Source: Mycolicibacter sinensis (GTDB lineage: Bacteria > Actinomycetota > Actinomycetes > Mycobacteriales > Mycobacteriaceae). Taken from it: a DNA stretch of 64,000 bases. How positions within the stretch are numbered: position 1 is the stretch's first letter; every line of letters begins with the position of its first letter. The position numbers were made by a program, and so were the translations under genes. The DNA is taken from the NCBI RefSeq assembly GCF_001667375.1, contig NZ_LZIN01000019.1, positions 1-64,000 of the forward strand, written 5' to 3'. The notes beneath the pieces are model-generated. The model did not search any database and had not been told where the DNA came from. It saw only the letters and a program-made list of their open reading frames with translations. Positions 9,059-18,798 of the stretch are shown here, one piece after another.

Positions 9059-9138
9059 GAACTCGACCGTAGCGGCGCGACGGGGACATTGGTTCCGGTT
9101 TACCCGCTCGTGTCCCGTCGTCGCCTACGGTGAACCCC

Positions 9139-9972
9139 ATGCCGATTGCCGTGACCGAGTTCAGCCGCCTCGAGCAGACCGCGTTTCTCACCGCCTATGC
9201 CCGCGCCCTCGACAACCGTGCCCCCACTTCGATCCTCGGCGACGAGTTCTCGGACCGGGTCGTGGGCCTGATCGACTACGACTTCGCCGGATTCCGGATC
9301 CCGGCCAGCGTGGTGCGGCAGACGGCGCTGCGCGCCAAGATGCTCGACGAGCGGGTCCGCAGATATACCGCCGCGAACCCCGACGCCGTCGTGGTGGATC
9401 TCGGCGCCGGCCTCAACGAGCCGCTGGCGCGGGTCCGGCCACCGGCAGCCGTTGACTGGTACAGCATCGACCTGCCGCATCTGGTCGCCTTGCGCGAGAA
9501 GCTGTTGCCGGCTCAGCGCGCCGAGCACGTCATCGCGGCGGACCTGACTTCCACGGACTGGACTGACGGGATCCCGGTCGGCCGACCCACCATGGTGATC
9601 GCCGACGGCCTGTTCGCCTTTCTCACCGAACCGCAGGTCATCGCGCTGATCACCCATGTCATCGACTACTTCGGCACCGGCGAGTTGGCGTTCAACGACT
9701 ACGGCCGGGTGGGCTGGCTCAGCTCCCTGGGGATGAAGCTGGCCCCGCGCGGCATGTTCAGCGTGCTCCGCCACGTCTGGGCCAACCCCGGCTTCACCGA
9801 CCCGCACACGCCCGAGCGCTGGGACCCCCGGTTGCGTCTGGTCGAGCAGGCCTGCCTGGCGCACACCGCCGAGGTCGACTCGTTCCCCCCGGCGGCCCGG
9901 CGCGTGACCCGGCTTGCCGGCCGCTTCAAGTCGGTGGCCGGCAAGGCCCGGGTGCTGCGCTACAAGTTCTGA
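9139..9972 (+). CDS. Class I SAM-dependent methyltransferase, LCM/TcmP type
   Basis: A 277-residue methyltransferase of the leucine carboxyl methyltransferase-like family that is expanded in mycobacteria. SAM-binding motif I is VVDLGAGLNEPLARV, followed by the acidic motif VDWYSIDLPHLVALREKLLP and the post-I motif MVIADGLFAFLTEPQ. Most characterised relatives O-methylate carboxyl groups or polyketides; the substrate here is unknown. ATG at 9139 is preferred over an in-frame GTG at 9130. It is divergent from the enoyl-CoA hydratase gene and convergent with the secreted-protein gene that ends 10 bases on. Confidence 0.85.
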   Translation: MPIAVTEFSRLEQTAFLTAYARALDNRAPTSILGDEFSDRVVGLIDYDFAGFRIPASVVRQTALRAKMLDERVRRYTAANPDAVVVDLGAGLNEPLARVRPPAAVDWYSIDLPHLVALREKLLPAQRAEHVIAADLTSTDWTDGIPVGRPTMVIADGLFAFLTEPQVIALITHVIDYFGTGELAFNDYGRVGWLSSLGMKLAPRGMFSVLRHVWANPGFTDPHTPERWDPRLRLVEQACLAHTAEVDSFPPAARRVTRLAGRFKSVAGKARVLRYKF

Positions 9973-9981
9973 CCGCGCCCG

Positions 9982-10722
9982 CTACAGGGGGAGAGCACAG
10001 CCGCCGAGGAAGTCACACGGGTTGAAGTCCAAGAGGGCGAACGGATCGTTCGGGATGACGTAGTCCGGAATCTCTGGAGTCCACGAGTGGAACAGGCTGT
10101 TCCACAGCTGTTGCGGGGCCTCTTCGCCGAACTGGATCAGGCCCGCCGAAACACCGTTGAGCGGGTCGGTCACCACCGAGTAGGTCGTGCCGGCTGCGGA
10201 CATGATCCAGTAGTTCAGGTCGTGCGGCCCCACACCATTGAGGGTCACGTTGGTGAAGGCGCCGTCGAACAGGTTGATCGTGTACATCGAGGAGCCGGCC
10301 AGGTAGCCGAAGTTGCCCAGCACACTCAGATCTTCAGGCGTGTCGGCGTTCGGCGTGAAGTCACCGAACTGGTAGGCCGACGTGGAGAACAACGAGTTCC
10401 AGTAGTCCTCGATCTTGATGTTGTAGCCGCCGACCTCTTCGCCGTTGAGGGTGACGTTGTAGAGCTGGTCCCCCTTCCAGTCGGTGATCCACGGGCGGAT
10501 GCCCTCATAGGACCAGTCCCGGCCCACGCTTTCGCGGGTCAGCGGCTCCATGACCAGGCAGACAACGCCGTCGCACGTCTCGTAGGGGCCGTCCCATCCG
10601 GGCACCGGGCTGGTCGTGCTGTCGCCCGCGGCGTTAGCGGACGCCATAGGCAGCACCAGGGCCGCGAACCCAGCAGCGGCGCCTACCCCGATCAGGGTAA
10701 GAAGACGACGCGATTTCCCCAT
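9982..10722 (-). CDS. Secreted protein, unknown family (paralogue 1 of 2)
   Basis: A 246-residue protein with a signal peptide (MGKSRRLLTLIGVGAAAGFA, then cleavage after about ASANAAG). I do not recognise the family. It is paralogous to the product of 10880-11572. Shared motifs, in order: TCDGVVCLVM (two cysteines), a DWKGDQLYNV segment, IEDYWNSL, and the C-terminal signature IPDYVIPNDPFALLDFNP. This copy has two extra C-terminal cysteines (FNPCDFLGGC). The mature part is rich in aromatic and acidic residues and looks like an exported beta-rich domain. It lies 157 bases downstream of its paralogue on the same strand, probably with its own promoter. Confidence 0.75.
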   Translation of the reverse strand: MGKSRRLLTLIGVGAAAGFAALVLPMASANAAGDSTTSPVPGWDGPYETCDGVVCLVMEPLTRESVGRDWSYEGIRPWITDWKGDQLYNVTLNGEEVGGYNIKIEDYWNSLFSTSAYQFGDFTPNADTPEDLSVLGNFGYLAGSSMYTINLFDGAFTNVTLNGVGPHDLNYWIMSAAGTTYSVVTDPLNGVSAGLIQFGEEAPQQLWNSLFHSWTPEIPDYVIPNDPFALLDFNPCDFLGGCALPL

Positions 10723-10879
10723 GACTGCCCTCCGTTAAACTTGTTGCACTTGAGCACCTGTGATACTGCAGGTGACCAAACGTTACCCTCGTGTTATCGG
10801 GTTCACATCCGAATCTGACGAACTTTTTTGCTGCTGCTGAGTCTCGGTTCGTTCGGCTTCGACACCATACGCGTTGCTC

Positions 10880-11572
10880 CTAGAGTCCCGCCACCGCCCC
10901 GTACTGGCCCGGGTCGAAGTCCAGTCCGGCCCACGGGTCATCCGGGATCAGGTAGTCGGGTACCGGAACATAACTGGAGTTATCGAGACTATTCCACAAC
11001 AGCGTCGGCGCCGCATCTCCGGTGTACTGGATGTAGTCCTGCGACGCCCCATCCATCGACACCACGGTGTTCACGTAGGTCGGGGTCGTGACGATCCAGT
11101 AGCTCGCACCGTTGGCCGCGTCGTTGATCGTGAGCTGGTTGACGGCCCCGAACGTGGTGCTGTAGATGGTGGTCCCGGTCAGATCGCCGAAAGGGCCCGG
11201 GTCAGCGGCGTTGTCGGCCGGCGTGAACTCGCCGTAGATGTAGGTGGAGCTGGACATGAACGTCGACCAGTAGTCCTCCACGTTGATGTCGTAGCTACCC
11301 GCGTTGACCGAGGAGCCGTCGGCTCCGGTCACCTCGACGTTGTAGGCCTGGTCCCCCTTCCAGTCGGTGAAGTACGGCCGGAAGCCGCTGTAGGTCCAGG
11401 TGTCGGGGTCGTAGGCGCCCATGACCAGACACGTCGACCCCTCGCAGGTCTGATAAAAGCCGGGGTCGGCGACGCCGGCGTTCGCGAGCGCCGCCGGCAT
11501 GACGAATCCGGCGAAAAGGGCGGCTGCCGCTCCCCCGAGCAGCGCTACAACGCGTCGTCGCACAGACATCAC
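10880..11572 (-). CDS. Secreted protein, unknown family (paralogue 2 of 2)
   Basis: A 230-residue protein with a signal peptide (MMSVRRRVVALLGGAAAALF through about LANAG). It is related along its length to the downstream gene product: TCEGSTCLVM near the mature N-terminus, DWKGDQAYNVEV, VEDYWSTF, and C-terminal VPDYLIPDDPWAGLDFDP. Only one cysteine pair is present. Starts are GTG at 11572 or the adjacent ATG at 11569; a purine-rich GGGGGGAAGGGA lies 6-9 bases upstream. Both genes share CGTTAC and GTTATCGG (plus strand) at similar distances upstream of the start, suggesting a shared promoter or regulator. The function is unknown. Confidence 0.75.
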   Translation of the reverse strand: MMSVRRRVVALLGGAAAALFAGFVMPAALANAGVADPGFYQTCEGSTCLVMGAYDPDTWTYSGFRPYFTDWKGDQAYNVEVTGADGSSVNAGSYDINVEDYWSTFMSSSTYIYGEFTPADNAADPGPFGDLTGTTIYSTTFGAVNQLTINDAANGASYWIVTTPTYVNTVVSMDGASQDYIQYTGDAAPTLLWNSLDNSSYVPVPDYLIPDDPWAGLDFDPGQYGAVAGL

Positions 11573-11680
11573 TAATAGTCCCTTCCCCCCAGAGCCCCAC
11601 CAGTTGTGTGGGAAGTTTCAGACGTTACACCGGTGATGCTGTGTTGTTATCGGAAACGGACCTAAGCGTTATGTTGAGGT

Positions 11681-12127
11681 TTAGCTCGCTTCCGGCCCCC
11701 GGCCCTGAGCAGGTGTTTCAGCGCGTCCCAGCCGGCCCGGGTGGACCGGCGGTGGATGAATACCGCAGATACACGCATCGATGGAGGGACATCGGCACTG
11801 CATGCCCCACTCGATTACCGCCCGTGCCCGTGACAAGGAGTCCAGCTTGGCGTCGATCTCGGCGAGCTTGGCCTGCGCCAGTGCTCGGCTCGCCGGGCGC
11901 CCGGGCACGTCGTCGGCGAACAGCAGACCGATCTCGGCCAGGGCGAAACCCGCGGATTTGCACAGGCCGATGATCTCGAGCCGGGCCAGCACCGCCTCGT
12001 CGTAGCGACGCTGTCCTCCGATGCGGGCCGGCGGTGCCACCAGGCCGATCTGCTCGTAGTAGCGCAAGGTGGTCGCGGCGACTCCGCTGCGGCGGGCTAC
12101 CTCACCAATGGTCAATCGGCCGGACAA
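11681..12127 (-). CDS. MerR-family transcriptional regulator with C-terminal cysteine cluster
   Basis: A 148-residue regulator with the N-terminal winged HTH of MerR proteins (LTIGEVARRSGVAATTLRYY, then the wing GGQRRYDE), a dimerisation helix to about residue 105, and a C-terminal CxC-x5-CxC cluster (Cys111, 113, 119, 121 in MQCRCPSIDACICG). The cluster suggests a metal or redox input, as in SoxR and metal-sensing MerR members, although the spacing is not that of SoxR. It is divergent from a PPOX/F420 gene and an imperfect dyad lies between them, so it probably controls both. The effector is unknown. Confidence 0.88.
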   Translation of the reverse strand: MSGRLTIGEVARRSGVAATTLRYYEQIGLVAPPARIGGQRRYDEAVLARLEIIGLCKSAGFALAEIGLLFADDVPGRPASRALAQAKLAEIDAKLDSLSRARAVIEWGMQCRCPSIDACICGIHPPPVHPGRLGRAETPAQGRGPEAS

Positions 12128-12146
12128 CGCCGCTCCCTGGTGCTTG

Positions 12147-12166
12147 ACTTAGAGCTAACTTTAGGT
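12147..12166 (+). promoter_or_regulatory. MerR-type operator between divergent genes
   Basis: An imperfect 8-4-8 inverted repeat ACTTAGAG-CTAA-CTTTAGGT, 6 of 8 positions symmetric, overlapping a TTGACT -35-like box at 12144-12149. Layout resembles MerR/SoxR operators that sit inside a long promoter spacer. It lies 20 bases upstream of the regulator start and 14 bases upstream of the PPOX gene ATG. Assignment is by inference. Confidence 0.5.
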
Positions 12167-12180
12167 TGTTCACTGGCGCC

Positions 12181-12633
12181 ATGCTCGCACAACGACTCGA
12201 AGAACTGCACGACACCCGCTACGCGCTGCTGCGCTCCTTCCGCCGCGACGGCTCGGCCGTGGACACGCCGATATGGTTCGCGCTGGACGGCGACACCGTG
12301 GTGTTCCGCACCAAGATCGGCCCGAAGACCCGGCGACTGGCGCTACGCCCGGATGTCGAGTTGGTCCCCTGCGATTACCGCGGCCGGCGCCGTCCCGACA
12401 CCGCCCCGGTGACCGGGAAAGCCACGATCCTGTCCGGCGACGGGGCCGAGGCCGCCAACCGCATCCTGCGCGCGCGTTACGGCTGGCAGTGGAACGTGAT
12501 TCCGATGATCCAGATTCCGGGCGTGACCAATGTGCACCGCGACCTGCCGCTGCGCGAAAAGCTGCGGCGGGCGCGAAGCCGCACCCTCTGGCCCGACAGT
12601 GCCATCGTGGCGGTGGCACTGAAGGCCGCTTAG
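12181..12633 (+). CDS. PPOX-class F420-dependent protein (Rv2061c-like)
   Basis: A 150-residue split-barrel flavin/F420-binding protein. The N-terminal pattern [21 protein letters not shown], then [20 protein letters not shown] and VPCDYRGRR, is typical of the Rv2061 group of probable F420-dependent enzymes in actinobacteria. It probably reduces an unidentified substrate in the cytoplasm. ATG at 12181 is preferred; a TTG at 12166 lies inside the operator dyad. It is divergent from the MerR regulator and its stop overlaps the dnaE1 3' end by 4 bases. Control by the MerR protein is inferred from arrangement. Confidence 0.82.
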   Translation: MLAQRLEELHDTRYALLRSFRRDGSAVDTPIWFALDGDTVVFRTKIGPKTRRLALRPDVELVPCDYRGRRRPDTAPVTGKATILSGDGAEAANRILRARYGWQWNVIPMIQIPGVTNVHRDLPLREKLRRARSRTLWPDSAIVAVALKAA

Positions 12634-15600
12634 CCCCCCAAACACCCCGGGCCCAGCAGCGCCTTCAAGTCGCCCATCAGCGCCGACGACGGGGTCACCC
12701 GCAGCGAGGGATCCAGCTCCAGCACGGTGATCCGCTCCCCGCTGATCAGCCGCAGCTGCACCTGTGCCGTGCCGGGATGGCGGGTCAGCACCTGCTTGAG
12801 GGCGCTGACCTTGTCGATGGTGCATTGCCGGGTCGGAAGGCTGACCGCCAGTGGCCTATCAGCGGCGTTGCCGGAGAAGTCGGGCACCACCAGCTCGTTG
12901 GCGATCAGCGAGATCCGGTCGTCGCGGATGGCGACCTTGGCGTTGACCAGCACGACCGCGTCATCGACGACCTCGGCGCCGTAGGCGGAATAGGTGTGCG
13001 GGAAGAACATCACCTCGATACCGCCGGTAAGGTCCTCCAATTGCGCTGACGCCCAGGGCATCCCGTTCTTGTTCACCCGGCGGTTCACCGATGCCAGGAT
13101 GCCGCCCACCCGCACCTGGGTGTCGTTGGCGATGTCGCCCTCCAGAATCGCCGGAATCTGGGTGTCGACCTGGGTGGCCAGCAGGTGCGCGATGCCGTTG
13201 AGCGGATGCCCGGAGACGTAGAGTCCGAGCATCTCGCGCTCGAGGGCCAGTTTGTGCTTGTCGGCCCACTCCTCATCGGGCACCCGGATGCCGAACACTG
13301 CGTCGGCGCCGGCGCTGTCGCCGTCTGCGCCCCCGAACAGATCGAACTGACCCATCGCCTGGGCCTTCTTGGTGCCCAGCACCGAGTCGACGGCGTCGGT
13401 GTGCACCAGGAACAGACCCTTGCGCGGATGTCCCAGCGAGTCGAAGGCACCGGCCTTGATCAGCGATTCGGTGACCTTCTTGTTGCAGGCGGCGATATCG
13501 ATCTTGTTGAGGTAGTCGGAGAAATCGGTGAACCGGCCCTTGTGCGTTCGGGTGCCGATCAGGGAGCCGACCACGTTGGCGCCGACATTGCGCACCGCGC
13601 CCAGCCCGTAGCGGATGTCGGCGCCCACCGAGGCGAAGTTCAGTTCGGATTCGTTGACGTCCGGCGGCAGCACGGTGATGCCCAGGCGGCGGCAGTCGGC
13701 CAGGTACACCGCGGCCTTGTCCTTGTCGTCACCGACCGACGTCAACAGGCCGGCCATGTATTCGGCCGGGTAGTTGGCCTTGAGGTAGGCCGTCCAGTAC
13801 GACACCAGGCCGTAGCCGGCCGCGTGCGATTTGTTGAACGCGTAGCCCGCGAACGGAAGAATGGTGTCCCACAACGCTTTCACGGCCTTCTCGGAGAATC
13901 CGTTGGCCGTCATCCCTTCGTAGAAGCCCTTGTACTCGGCCTCCAGCACTTCAAGCTTCTTCTTGCCCATGGCTTTACGCAGCGCATCGGCCTTGCCCAT
14001 CGTGTAGGAGGCGACCTTCTGCGCGATGAACATGATCTGCTCTTGGTAGACGATCAGACCGTGGGTTTCCGACAAGATGTCGCGCAGTGGCTCTTCCAGC
14101 TCGGGATGGATGGGTTTGATGGGCTGGCGGTTGTTCTTCCGGTCGGCGTAGTCGTTGTGGGCGTTCATGCCCATCGGGCCGGGCCGGTACAGCGCCAGCA
14201 CCGCGACGATGTCGTTGAACTCGGTGGGCTGCATGCGGCGCAGCAGGTCGCGCATCGGGCCGCCGTCGAGCTGGAACACCCCCAGCGTGTCACCGCGGCC
14301 CAGCAATTCATAGGTGGCCGGATCGTCCATCGGCAGCGAATCCAGGTCGAGGTCCACGCCCCGATTGGCTTTGATGTTCTCCAGGCAGTCACCGATGATC
14401 GTCAGGTTGCGCAGGCCCAGGAAGTCCATCTTCAGCAGGCCGAGCTCCTCGCACGATGGGTAGTCCCAGCCGGTGATGATGGCGCCGTCCTGCGGCCGTT
14501 TCCACAGCGGGATCGCGTCGATCAGCGGCTCGGAGCTCATGATCACCGCACACGCGTGGACGCCGGCGTTGCGGACCAGGCCTTCCAAACCGCGCGCGGT
14601 CTCATAGATGGTGCGCACGTCGGGATCGGTGTCGATCAGCGTGCGGACCTCGGCGGCCTCCTTGTAGCGCTCGTGGGTCGGGTCGGTGATGCCCGACAGC
14701 GGGATGTCTTTGGCCATGATCGGCGGCGGCAGTGCCTTGGTGATCCGGTCGGCGATCGCATAACCGGGCTGCCCGTAATGCACGCGCGCCGAATCTTTCA
14801 GCGCCGCTTTGGTTTTAATGGTGCCGAAGGTGATCACCTGGGCGACTCGGTCACTGCCCCATCGCTCGGCGGCGTAGCGCACCATCTCGCCGCGGCGACG
14901 GTCGTCGAAGTCGATGTCGATGTCGGGGGCCGACGGCCGCTCCGGGTTGAGGAAGCGTTCGAACAGCAGCCCGTGCGGAATCGGGTCGATGTTGGTGATG
15001 CCCAGCGCGTAGGCCACCAGGGACCCGGCCGCAGAGCCGCGGCCCGGACCCACCCGGATGTTGATCGAGCGCGCGTAGTTGATCAGGTCCGCGACGATCA
15101 GGAAGTAGGACGGAAATCCCTTGCCGCAGATGACATCGATCTCATAGGCGGCGCGCTCGGTGTACTCGGCCGGCACCCCGGCCGGAAAACGGTTCTGCAG
15201 GCCGGCCTGCACCTCGTGGCGCAGCCAGGACGCCTGGTCGTGGCCGTCGGGAACGGGGAACACCGGCATCCGGTCGCGCGGGGTCCAGATGTCGGCGTAG
15301 GACTGCACCCGCTCGGCGATCAGCAAGGTGGAATCGCAGGCGTCGGGGATGCTGTCGTCCCACAACGCCCGCATCTCGGCGGCCGACTTGAGGTAGTAGC
15401 CGTCGCCGTCGAACTTGAACCGGGTCGGATCCGACAGCGTCTTGCCGGTCTGGATACACAGCAGCGCTTCGTGGTTCTGCGAGGCGTCGCGGGTGACGTA
15501 GTGGCAGTCATTGGTGGCCAGCGCGGGAATGCTGAGCTTGCGACCGACGTCGAGCAGCCCGTCGCGCACCCGGCGCTCGATGGACAGACCGTGATCCATC

Positions 15601-16169
15601 AGTTCCAGGAAGTAGTTCTCGGCGCCGAAGATCTCCCGCCATTTGGCGGCCGACTCCAGCGCCTCGCGCTCCTGGCCCAGCCGCAGCCGGGTCTGCACCT
15701 CCCCCGACGGGCATCCGGTGGTGGCGATGATGCCCTCGGCATGCTCGGCGATGATCTCGGCGTCCATCCGCGACCACTTGCCGAGTTGGCCTTCGAAGGA
15801 AGCCAGCGAGGACAGCTTGAACAGGTTGCGCAACCCGGTGGCGTTCTCGGCGACCATGGTCAGGTGGGTGTAGGAACCACCGCCGGAGACGTCGTCGCTC
15901 TTCTGGCCGGGATCGCCCCAGTGGATCCGGCGGGTATCGAACCGAGAACCCGGGGCGATGTAGGCCTCCACCCCGATGATCGGCTTGATCCCGGCTTTGG
16001 TCGCGGCGTTGTAGAACTCGCTGGCGCCGAACATGTTTCCGTGGTCGGTCATCCCGATCGCGGGCATCTCCAGCCGCTGGGCCTCGGCCAGCATGGGGGC
16101 GATCTTCGCCGCACCGTCCAGCATCGAGTACTCGGTGTGGTTATGCAGGTGTACGAACGAAGATCCCAT
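12630..16169 (-). CDS. dnaE1: DNA polymerase III alpha subunit, replicative
   Basis: The catalytic subunit of the replicative polymerase. The 1179-residue length fits mycobacterial DnaE1 (about 1184). The N-terminal PHP domain ([28 protein letters not shown]) keeps its metal ligands; in mycobacteria this domain is the proofreading exonuclease. The palm carries the catalytic aspartates in [19 protein letters not shown] beta-binding/tau-binding C-terminal part with an OB fold ([20 protein letters not shown]) follows. ATG at 16169 gives the canonical N-terminus. It is divergent from the dodecin gene and convergent with the PPOX gene. Confidence 0.97.
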   Translation of the reverse strand: MGSSFVHLHNHTEYSMLDGAAKIAPMLAEAQRLEMPAIGMTDHGNMFGASEFYNAATKAGIKPIIGVEAYIAPGSRFDTRRIHWGDPGQKSDDVSGGGSYTHLTMVAENATGLRNLFKLSSLASFEGQLGKWSRMDAEIIAEHAEGIIATTGCPSGEVQTRLRLGQEREALESAAKWREIFGAENYFLELMDHGLSIERRVRDGLLDVGRKLSIPALATNDCHYVTRDASQNHEALLCIQTGKTLSDPTRFKFDGDGYYLKSAAEMRALWDDSIPDACDSTLLIAERVQSYADIWTPRDRMPVFPVPDGHDQASWLRHEVQAGLQNRFPAGVPAEYTERAAYEIDVICGKGFPSYFLIVADLINYARSINIRVGPGRGSAAGSLVAYALGITNIDPIPHGLLFERFLNPERPSAPDIDIDFDDRRRGEMVRYAAERWGSDRVAQVITFGTIKTKAALKDSARVHYGQPGYAIADRITKALPPPIMAKDIPLSGITDPTHERYKEAAEVRTLIDTDPDVRTIYETARGLEGLVRNAGVHACAVIMSSEPLIDAIPLWKRPQDGAIITGWDYPSCEELGLLKMDFLGLRNLTIIGDCLENIKANRGVDLDLDSLPMDDPATYELLGRGDTLGVFQLDGGPMRDLLRRMQPTEFNDIVAVLALYRPGPMGMNAHNDYADRKNNRQPIKPIHPELEEPLRDILSETHGLIVYQEQIMFIAQKVASYTMGKADALRKAMGKKKLEVLEAEYKGFYEGMTANGFSEKAVKALWDTILPFAGYAFNKSHAAGYGLVSYWTAYLKANYPAEYMAGLLTSVGDDKDKAAVYLADCRRLGITVLPPDVNESELNFASVGADIRYGLGAVRNVGANVVGSLIGTRTHKGRFTDFSDYLNKIDIAACNKKVTESLIKAGAFDSLGHPRKGLFLVHTDAVDSVLGTKKAQAMGQFDLFGGADGDSAGADAVFGIRVPDEEWADKHKLALEREMLGLYVSGHPLNGIAHLLATQVDTQIPAILEGDIANDTQVRVGGILASVNRRVNKNGMPWASAQLEDLTGGIEVMFFPHTYSAYGAEVVDDAVVLVNAKVAIRDDRISLIANELVVPDFSGNAADRPLAVSLPTRQCTIDKVSALKQVLTRHPGTAQVQLRLISGERITVLELDPSLRVTPSSALMGDLKALLGPGCLGG

Positions 16170-16306
16170 AGGTCCGCCAGTCTATGGCCGGCCACCGACG
16201 GCACTCGGCGTGTCGGCGGGTGTGTCTTGCCGGCGGGCGTTTCTCCGGACAGCGGCCGCCGCCGTGCACTACGTTGAGGTTCGTCGTAAGCGGAGGAGAC
16301 ACATAC

Positions 16307-16534
16307 ATGAGCGTGTACCGGGTGATCGACATCATCGGCACCAGCCCGTCGTCCTGGGAGAACGCCGCGGCCGAGGCGGTGCACCGGGCCAAGCAAACCA
16401 TCGACGACATCCGCGTCGCCCAGGTCGTCGAACAAGACCTCACCCTCGACGACAAAGGCGGAATCATCTACCGCACCAAGCTGCGGATCTCCTTCAAGAT
16501 CCGGCCGCCGAAGGCCTCGCGCGAACCCAGCTGA
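16307..16534 (+). CDS. Dodecin family flavin-binding protein
   Basis: A 75-residue dodecin, a small protein that assembles into a hollow dodecamer and stores or buffers flavins. It begins MSVYRVIDIIGTSPSSWENA, which carries the flavin-stacking tryptophan, then HRAKQTIDDIRVAQVVEQDL and the strand IIYRTKLRISFKI. The ATG is preceded by GGAGGAG at a good distance (16292-16298). The last residues (RPPKASREPS) extend slightly past the usual end. A methyltransferase gene starts 5 bases after its stop, so the two are probably one transcript. Confidence 0.92.
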   Translation: MSVYRVIDIIGTSPSSWENAAAEAVHRAKQTIDDIRVAQVVEQDLTLDDKGGIIYRTKLRISFKIRPPKASREPS

Positions 16535-16539
16535 CGACC

Positions 16540-17310
16540 GTGCCGCGCAGCTTCGACGAGCTGGTCGCCGAGGCCACGGCCGCACCGGTCGACGGCTGGG
16601 AGTTCTCCTGGCTGGACGGCCGGGCCACCGAACAGCGGCCGTCGTGGGGGTATCAACGTCAGCTGGCGCAACGACTGTCGGGCGTGGCGGCGGCAGTCGA
16701 CCTGCACACCGGCGGCGGCGAGGTGCTGGCGGGCATCGAACGGTTCGGTAGCTTCCCGCCCGCCATGGCCGCCACCGAGTCGTGGCCGCCGAATGCCGCC
16801 CGCGCCACCGCGCTGCTGCATCCGCGGGGCGTCGTGGTGGTGACCGTGCCGGACCGGCCGCCGTTGCCGTTCGGCGATGACGCCTTCGATCTGGTCAGCA
16901 GCCGGCACCCGTTGGCGACGTGGTGGGACGAGATCTTTCGGGTGCTGCGGCCCGGCGGTCATTACTTCGCCCAGCAGATCGGTCCGGCGACGATGCTCGA
17001 GCTCAGCGAGTTCTTTCTCGGGCCGATGCCGGGTAAAGGCGCCCAGTACGCACCCGAAGCGGTGCGGGCCGACGCGGCGGCCGTCGGTATGGAGGTGCTC
17101 GATCTGCGGATGGAACGGCTGCGCGCCGAGTTCTACGACGTCGGCGCGGTGATCTATTTCCTGCGCAAGGTGATCTGGACGGTGCCCGACTTCGCTGTCG
17201 ACGAGCACCGGGACCGGCTTCGCGAGCTGCATGAGCGCATCGAGGCCCACGGCCCGTTCGTCGCGCACGCCACCCGGGTGCTCGTCGAGGCGCGTAAACC
17301 CGGCGCGTAA
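16540..17310 (+). CDS. Class I SAM-dependent methyltransferase, unknown substrate
   Basis: A 256-residue protein with a somewhat degenerate SAM motif I (AVDLHTGGGEVLAGIERF), an acidic strand region and the characteristic motif III turn EIFRVLRPGGHYFAQQIGP. The start is GTG at 16540, six bases after the dodecin stop, consistent with translational coupling. Close relatives are common in actinobacteria but none is characterised to my knowledge. The downstream gene converges three bases after its stop. Confidence 0.8.
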   Translation: MPRSFDELVAEATAAPVDGWEFSWLDGRATEQRPSWGYQRQLAQRLSGVAAAVDLHTGGGEVLAGIERFGSFPPAMAATESWPPNAARATALLHPRGVVVVTVPDRPPLPFGDDAFDLVSSRHPLATWWDEIFRVLRPGGHYFAQQIGPATMLELSEFFLGPMPGKGAQYAPEAVRADAAAVGMEVLDLRMERLRAEFYDVGAVIYFLRKVIWTVPDFAVDEHRDRLRELHERIEAHGPFVAHATRVLVEARKPGA

Positions 17311-17313
17311 GCC

Positions 17314-18798
17314 CTAGGCGGGTGAGGAGTAGCGCTGGTAGCACAGCTCGGCGTCGCCCAACAGGCCGGAACGGAGCGCCTGGATCCGGGTGAAACCGGC
17401 CGGTACCGCCGCGCCGTCGGCGCCGCTGGCGGCCAGGCCGTTGGTGAGCAGGCCGGTGACCGCCTCGTCGAGGTCGTCGGCGCTCAGCGTCCCGCGGGTG
17501 CCCTCGTCCGACGATTCCGACAGGCGCCGCTGCCCCAGGCCGGTCAGGCACGCGGTGCGCAGCCCCGCCATCGCCGAGGTCAGCTCAACACCGCGCTGGT
17601 GCTGCAACGCCAGCGTGTAGCGCGACATCACCACCGACAGAGCAGTGTTGGCACCGTGCAGCATCAGCCGGCTCCCGCCGTCGTCGTCGAGGGCGCCGGT
17701 CAGGCGCTGCAGGCCGGGCAGGTCGACGGCGATGGTGTTGGCAACCGGGCAGTAGGACACCGGTGGGCTTGCCGCACCGTCGGGGCACGCCGACGCGAAG
17801 GACAGCGCGGGCGGGCGCACCGGCCGGAAACGGGTGTTGAGCGCCTCGATCATTCGGGTCAGGCGGCGTTCATCGATGCGGGTCACCGGCGACGGCGGGT
17901 GGGAGGTGGGCCCGACCCGCAACGACGCCGGGGTGCCGGCCCGGCGGTGTTCGATGTCGCCGGTGTCGATCTCGGCGCAGCGCTGCACGCCGGTGTCGAA
18001 GCCCAGCTGCAGGGCACCGATCCGGTCCAGCGCGGTGCCGTGTCCGGCTCCGACGATCAGTTCGCCGTCCGGGCCGGGCACCGGATCGCGCAGCGTGATC
18101 AGCCCGGCCAACAGCCCGTTGAGTCCGTCGGTGGTGCTCAGGGTCAGGCGGGGTGAATCGCCTTCGGCGACCCAGCGCAGATAGGCCCCGGTGAAGCAGT
18201 CGGCCTGCTGTTCGGCCACCAGGACCGGCGTCGAGCTGTCGACCAGCTTGGCCATGTCCTGCACCGCGTGCCCGTATTCGTGCGCCAGCACCGCGGTAAC
18301 CGCCATGTCGCCGAAGTAGCGCTTGGCGCCCGGCAGCAGCACCCCTCGGTCCCACGCCATCGTGTCGTGGCCGTAGCAATAGAACGCGTTGACGAACCCG
18401 TGGGTGTCGACACCGCAGAGTGTCGAGTCGGCGGCGTCGCTGGAGTCATAGGAGATCAGCGTGCCGATCGGGGCGAAGCGGCCGCGCAAACCGTCGTAGT
18501 TGCGCTGCCAGAAATCGGCGATGTCGTTGACCGCCAGCAGTGCCAGCCGATCGATGTCGCCGCCGTCGCCGTCGCGCACGGTACCGGTCGCCGCGGGCGC
18601 GTCCGGGCGAGGCCCACTGGGGCCGTCGGTCACCGGCAGGCCGCTGACCCGCCATGGGTCATAGCGCATCGAGACCGGTCGGCCGTCGACGGTGCTGCTG
18701 TAGCCCGCCGGCGCCAGCGCCGCGCCCGTGCCGACCAATCCCGCGGTCAGCAACGCCCCGGCCCACCGAAAACCTCGCCCGCACCGGCGTTGCCTCAT
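17314..18798 (-). CDS. Exported neutral zinc metallopeptidase-like protein
   Basis: A 494-residue protein with an Arg-rich signal peptide (MRQRRCGRGFRWAGALLTAG). A conserved zinc site AHEYGHAVQDMAKL is followed by LVAEQQADCFTGAYLRW, the pattern of the YpfJ/LpqM-type predicted metallopeptidases, where the downstream glutamate is the third ligand. No lipobox cysteine is visible, so it is probably secreted or membrane-anchored rather than a lipoprotein. ATG at 18798 is chosen because it gives the signal peptide; an upstream GTG would add 13 residues. It sits where, from memory, M. tuberculosis has other genes between rluD-like and dnaE1. Substrate is unknown. Confidence 0.8.
   Translation of the reverse strand: MRQRRCGRGFRWAGALLTAGLVGTGAALAPAGYSSTVDGRPVSMRYDPWRVSGLPVTDGPSGPRPDAPAATGTVRDGDGGDIDRLALLAVNDIADFWQRNYDGLRGRFAPIGTLISYDSSDAADSTLCGVDTHGFVNAFYCYGHDTMAWDRGVLLPGAKRYFGDMAVTAVLAHEYGHAVQDMAKLVDSSTPVLVAEQQADCFTGAYLRWVAEGDSPRLTLSTTDGLNGLLAGLITLRDPVPGPDGELIVGAGHGTALDRIGALQLGFDTGVQRCAEIDTGDIEHRRAGTPASLRVGPTSHPPSPVTRIDERRLTRMIEALNTRFRPVRPPALSFASACPDGAASPPVSYCPVANTIAVDLPGLQRLTGALDDDGGSRLMLHGANTALSVVMSRYTLALQHQRGVELTSAMAGLRTACLTGLGQRRLSESSDEGTRGTLSADDLDEAVTGLLTNGLAASGADGAAVPAGFTRIQALRSGLLGDAELCYQRYSSPA

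Noticed and set aside
10755..10774. CACCTG...CAGGTG dyad upstream of the first secreted paralogue as an operator or terminator
   Set aside because: Only 6 bp per arm with an 8-base loop and no T-run; too weak to call, though it lies in a promoter region.
13185..16277. A 1030-codon open frame on the plus strand opposite dnaE1
   Set aside because: It mirrors dnaE1 in a GC-rich genome. The product is rich in Arg, Gly, His and Val with no domain, and dnaE1 motifs on the other strand are unmistakable.
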